From Plut-88900 sp963668115 (GTDB lineage Bacteria > Chloroflexota > Dehalococcoidia > Plut-88900), in assembly GCA_963668115.1 (NCBI GenBank), contig OY764147.1, positions 1,674,001-1,738,000 on the forward strand: a stretch of 64,000 nucleotides of DNA, given 5' to 3'. Made by a program: the position numbers and the translations under genes. Of this stretch, positions 62,224 through 64,000 are shown piece after piece (the stretch's first letter is position 1; every line of letters begins with the position of its first letter). Below the pieces are notes generated by a model, which was not told the origin of the DNA, did not search any database, and worked only from the letters and a program-made list of their open reading frames with translations.

Positions 62224-63195
62224 ATGGGGCCTTTGTTGACTACATCCGTGGGGAGCTTTCCCAAGCCGCCGTACCTGAGGAAGGCGAGGGGTCGGGTGTC
62301 GCGGGGGGAGATGGACCGGCACGAGCTGCGAGAGCTGGAGATGAAGGCGACCCGGGAGTGGATTGAGGCGCAGGAGGAGATTGGCATTGACATACTGGTG
62401 GATGGGGAGATGGACAGGGGGGACATGGTCACGTTCTTCGCGGAGAATTTGGAGGGGATGGGAATCAGCGGGCTGGTGCGGTCATACGGAAACAGGTATT
62501 ACCGCAAGCCGATAGCCACGGGCCCGATACGCAGGAAGCAACCGGTAACGCTGGACACCTGGAAGTATGCCCAAAGCCTGACTGACAAACCAGTCAAAGG
62601 AATGCTGACGGGGCCCTATACGATCTGCGACTGGTCATTCGACGAGTACTTCCCGAACCGGGAGGCGTTCATCATGAACGTGGCCGAGTTCGTGAGGGAA
62701 GAGGCTCGGGACCTGGAGGAGGCGGGGGCGAAGTATATCCAGATAGATGAGCCGGCGCTCTCGACCAGGCCGGAGGAACTGGATATTGCGATCCGGGCAA
62801 TGGGTGTGGTGACGAAGGGGCTTTCGGCGACGACGATTACCCATATCTGCTACGGGGACTTTGCAAAGATATACCCGCGGATGCTGGATATGCCGGTGGA
62901 CATCTTCGATCTGGAGATGGCAAACAGTGGATACCAGCTTATGGACGTGTTCGCCACGCATCCGTTCAGGAAGATGCTCTCGGCGGGTGTGGTGGACGTG
63001 CACAGCCACCGGATAGAGGGGCCGGAGGAGGTGGCGGAGGGGGTGCGCAAGGTGTTGGCGCAGTTTCCCGCGGACAAGCTGATGGTGGACCCGGACTGCG
63101 GTCTCAAGACCCGGACGGTGGATGAGGCTAAGGACAAGCTGATAGCGGTGAGGAAGGGCGTGGACCTAGTCAAGGAAGAGCTGGGAGTAGCCTAG
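62224..63195 (+). CDS. MetE-like (core) methionine synthase with complete zinc site
   Basis: A 323-residue barrel. H207 and C209 in THICYGDF, E231 in DLEMAN and C292 in DPDCGLKTR match the four zinc ligands of E. coli MetE (H641, C643, E665, C726), and the 24-residue spacing from His to Glu is exact. IQIDEPALS is conserved. Core MetE proteins from archaea and Dehalococcoides transfer a methyl group to homocysteine, using a corrinoid or folate donor. Adjacent zinc-less paralogue suggests a two-subunit enzyme. Confidence 0.87.
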   Translation: MGPLLTTSVGSFPKPPYLRKARGRVSRGEMDRHELRELEMKATREWIEAQEEIGIDILVDGEMDRGDMVTFFAENLEGMGISGLVRSYGNRYYRKPIATGPIRRKQPVTLDTWKYAQSLTDKPVKGMLTGPYTICDWSFDEYFPNREAFIMNVAEFVREEARDLEEAGAKYIQIDEPALSTRPEELDIAIRAMGVVTKGLSATTITHICYGDFAKIYPRMLDMPVDIFDLEMANSGYQLMDVFATHPFRKMLSAGVVDVHSHRIEGPEEVAEGVRKVLAQFPADKLMVDPDCGLKTRTVDEAKDKLIAVRKGVDLVKEELGVA

Positions 63196-63266
63196 CTTCT
63201 CTGCAAGGTCGCGGCGGGAGGCTGTCCCCAAGGGACCAGACCAAGGATAGTGAAGGGCAAGCCGGA

Positions 63267-64000
63267 TTGAGAGCGGTACTGATAGAAGAGCACGGCGGCC
63301 CTGAGGTACTGGAGGTACGAAAGGCGCCCAACCCGGAAGTCGGGCCTCTGGAGGTACTCATAAAGGTATGGGCGTGCGGGGTGAACCACGTGGACCTGTA
63401 CCTTCGCCAAGGCATCATCGGGGCGAATATTCCGTTGCCGGCGATCCCAGGTCGGGAAGTGGCGGGCGAGATCATAGAGATGGGGGAGCTGGTCAGGGAC
63501 TTCGAACCCGGGGACCGGGTGACGGTGATCCCTCGCTTCCCGTGCGGGAACTGCGAAGCATGCCGCATCGGAGAGGAAGGGATGTGCCTTCAAGCGGCGA
63601 GCATTCCAGGAGGGTACGCGGAGTTCACGACGGCGCCAGCTTCCAGCCTGATTACGCTTCCACCCGAGGTGTCCTACGACCAGGCGGCATCGGTGGCGCT
63701 GGCGTACCTTACGGCGTGGCACATGCTGATAACCCGGGCCAAGGTGAGGAGCGGTGAAGACGTTCTGGTGCATGCGGCGGGGAGCGGGGTCGGGAGCGGG
63801 GCGATCCAGATAGCGAAGATGGCCGGAGCCCGGGTCATAGCGACGGCATCGTCGGACATAAAGCTGGAGAGGGCTCGGCAGATAGGTGCAGACGAGACGA
63901 TCAACTACTCCAGGGACGACTTCAAGGATATGGTGATAGGGCTGACGGAGGGGCGTGGGGTGGACATTGTTGTGGAGCATATAGGAACGGATACGTGGGA
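63267..64000 (+). CDS. Zinc-binding alcohol dehydrogenase/quinone reductase family, 3' truncated
   Basis: At least 244 codons open to the window edge. The N-terminal GroES-like domain begins LRAVLIEEHGGPEVLEV; WACGVNHVDLYLRQG holds the catalytic-site Cys; PCGNCEACRIGEEGMC is the structural zinc lobe; and VHAAGSGVGSGAIQIAKMAG the NADP Rossmann motif. Medium-chain dehydrogenase that reduces or oxidises ketones or enones. The start is TTG at 63267 after GAAGGG; no ATG fits the family N-terminus. 71 bp separate it from the MetE-like pair. The C-terminus is outside the window. Confidence 0.88.
   Translation, partial: MRAVLIEEHGGPEVLEVRKAPNPEVGPLEVLIKVWACGVNHVDLYLRQGIIGANIPLPAIPGREVAGEIIEMGELVRDFEPGDRVTVIPRFPCGNCEACRIGEEGMCLQAASIPGGYAEFTTAPASSLITLPPEVSYDQAASVALAYLTAWHMLITRAKVRSGEDVLVHAAGSGVGSGAIQIAKMAGARVIATASSDIKLERARQIGADETINYSRDDFKDMVIGLTEGRGVDIVVEHIGTDTW

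Overview
The window is GC-rich and comes from an uncultured bacterium. The gene content fits Chloroflexota, most likely a SAR202/Dehalococcoidia-type lineage: an eleven-subunit complex I without NuoEFG, clustered Rieske oxygenases and flavin monooxygenases, amidohydrolase, acyl-CoA dehydrogenase, pdxST, and a pair of single-barrel MetE-like proteins. This assignment is inference from gene content. No rRNA or convincing tRNA was seen, so it cannot be confirmed here.

Positions 1-14.4 kb hold an accessory block that looks devoted to lipid or sterol handling. It contains an interrupted ring-hydroxylating oxygenase, an amidohydrolase, an LppX/LprAFG-type lipoprotein overlapping a DHA2-type MFS transporter (as in the mycobacterial LprG-P55 pair), a Rieske oxygenase with the steroid-oxygenase iron motif, an RND/MMPL exporter, a clear sterol C-24 methyltransferase homologue, and a protein fusing a GPP34 (GOLPH3/Vps74-like) domain to a cytochrome P450. 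This block is the most unusual content of the window. A gamma-glutamyltransferase and a divergent FolD follow.

Positions 14.4-29 kb mix catabolic genes and small modules: a long non-coding region with promoter and hairpin modules, a two-gene retropepsin-like module, acyl-CoA dehydrogenase, a TcuA-like flavoprotein, an ABC-2 exporter, two tandem Baeyer-Villiger monooxygenases, hicAB, methylmalonate-semialdehyde dehydrogenase, and an AT-richer island with a GATTGA-rich array and an orphan ORF.

Positions 29-53.6 kb are housekeeping genes on the minus strand: nuoABCDHIJKLMN as one tightly overlapped operon; pdxS-pdxT-GNAT-R3H ATPase-tmk; and rpoB-rpoC-pyrD. Positions 53.6-64 kb hold a second long non-coding region homologous to the one at 15 kb, then plus-strand ybeY-dnaX-ybaB-recR, an inserted Mrr-type nuclease, recO, a class III aminotransferase, two MetE-like barrels and a truncated zinc-binding dehydrogenase.

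The two long non-coding regions (about 14.4-15.8 and 53.6-54.7 kb) share colinear segments: near-identical minus-strand TTGACA-N17-TATCAT promoters, a three-copy module, a short hairpin, and dispersed ATTCCC-N8-GGGAAT repeats. They are candidates for an undescribed RNA or regulatory element.
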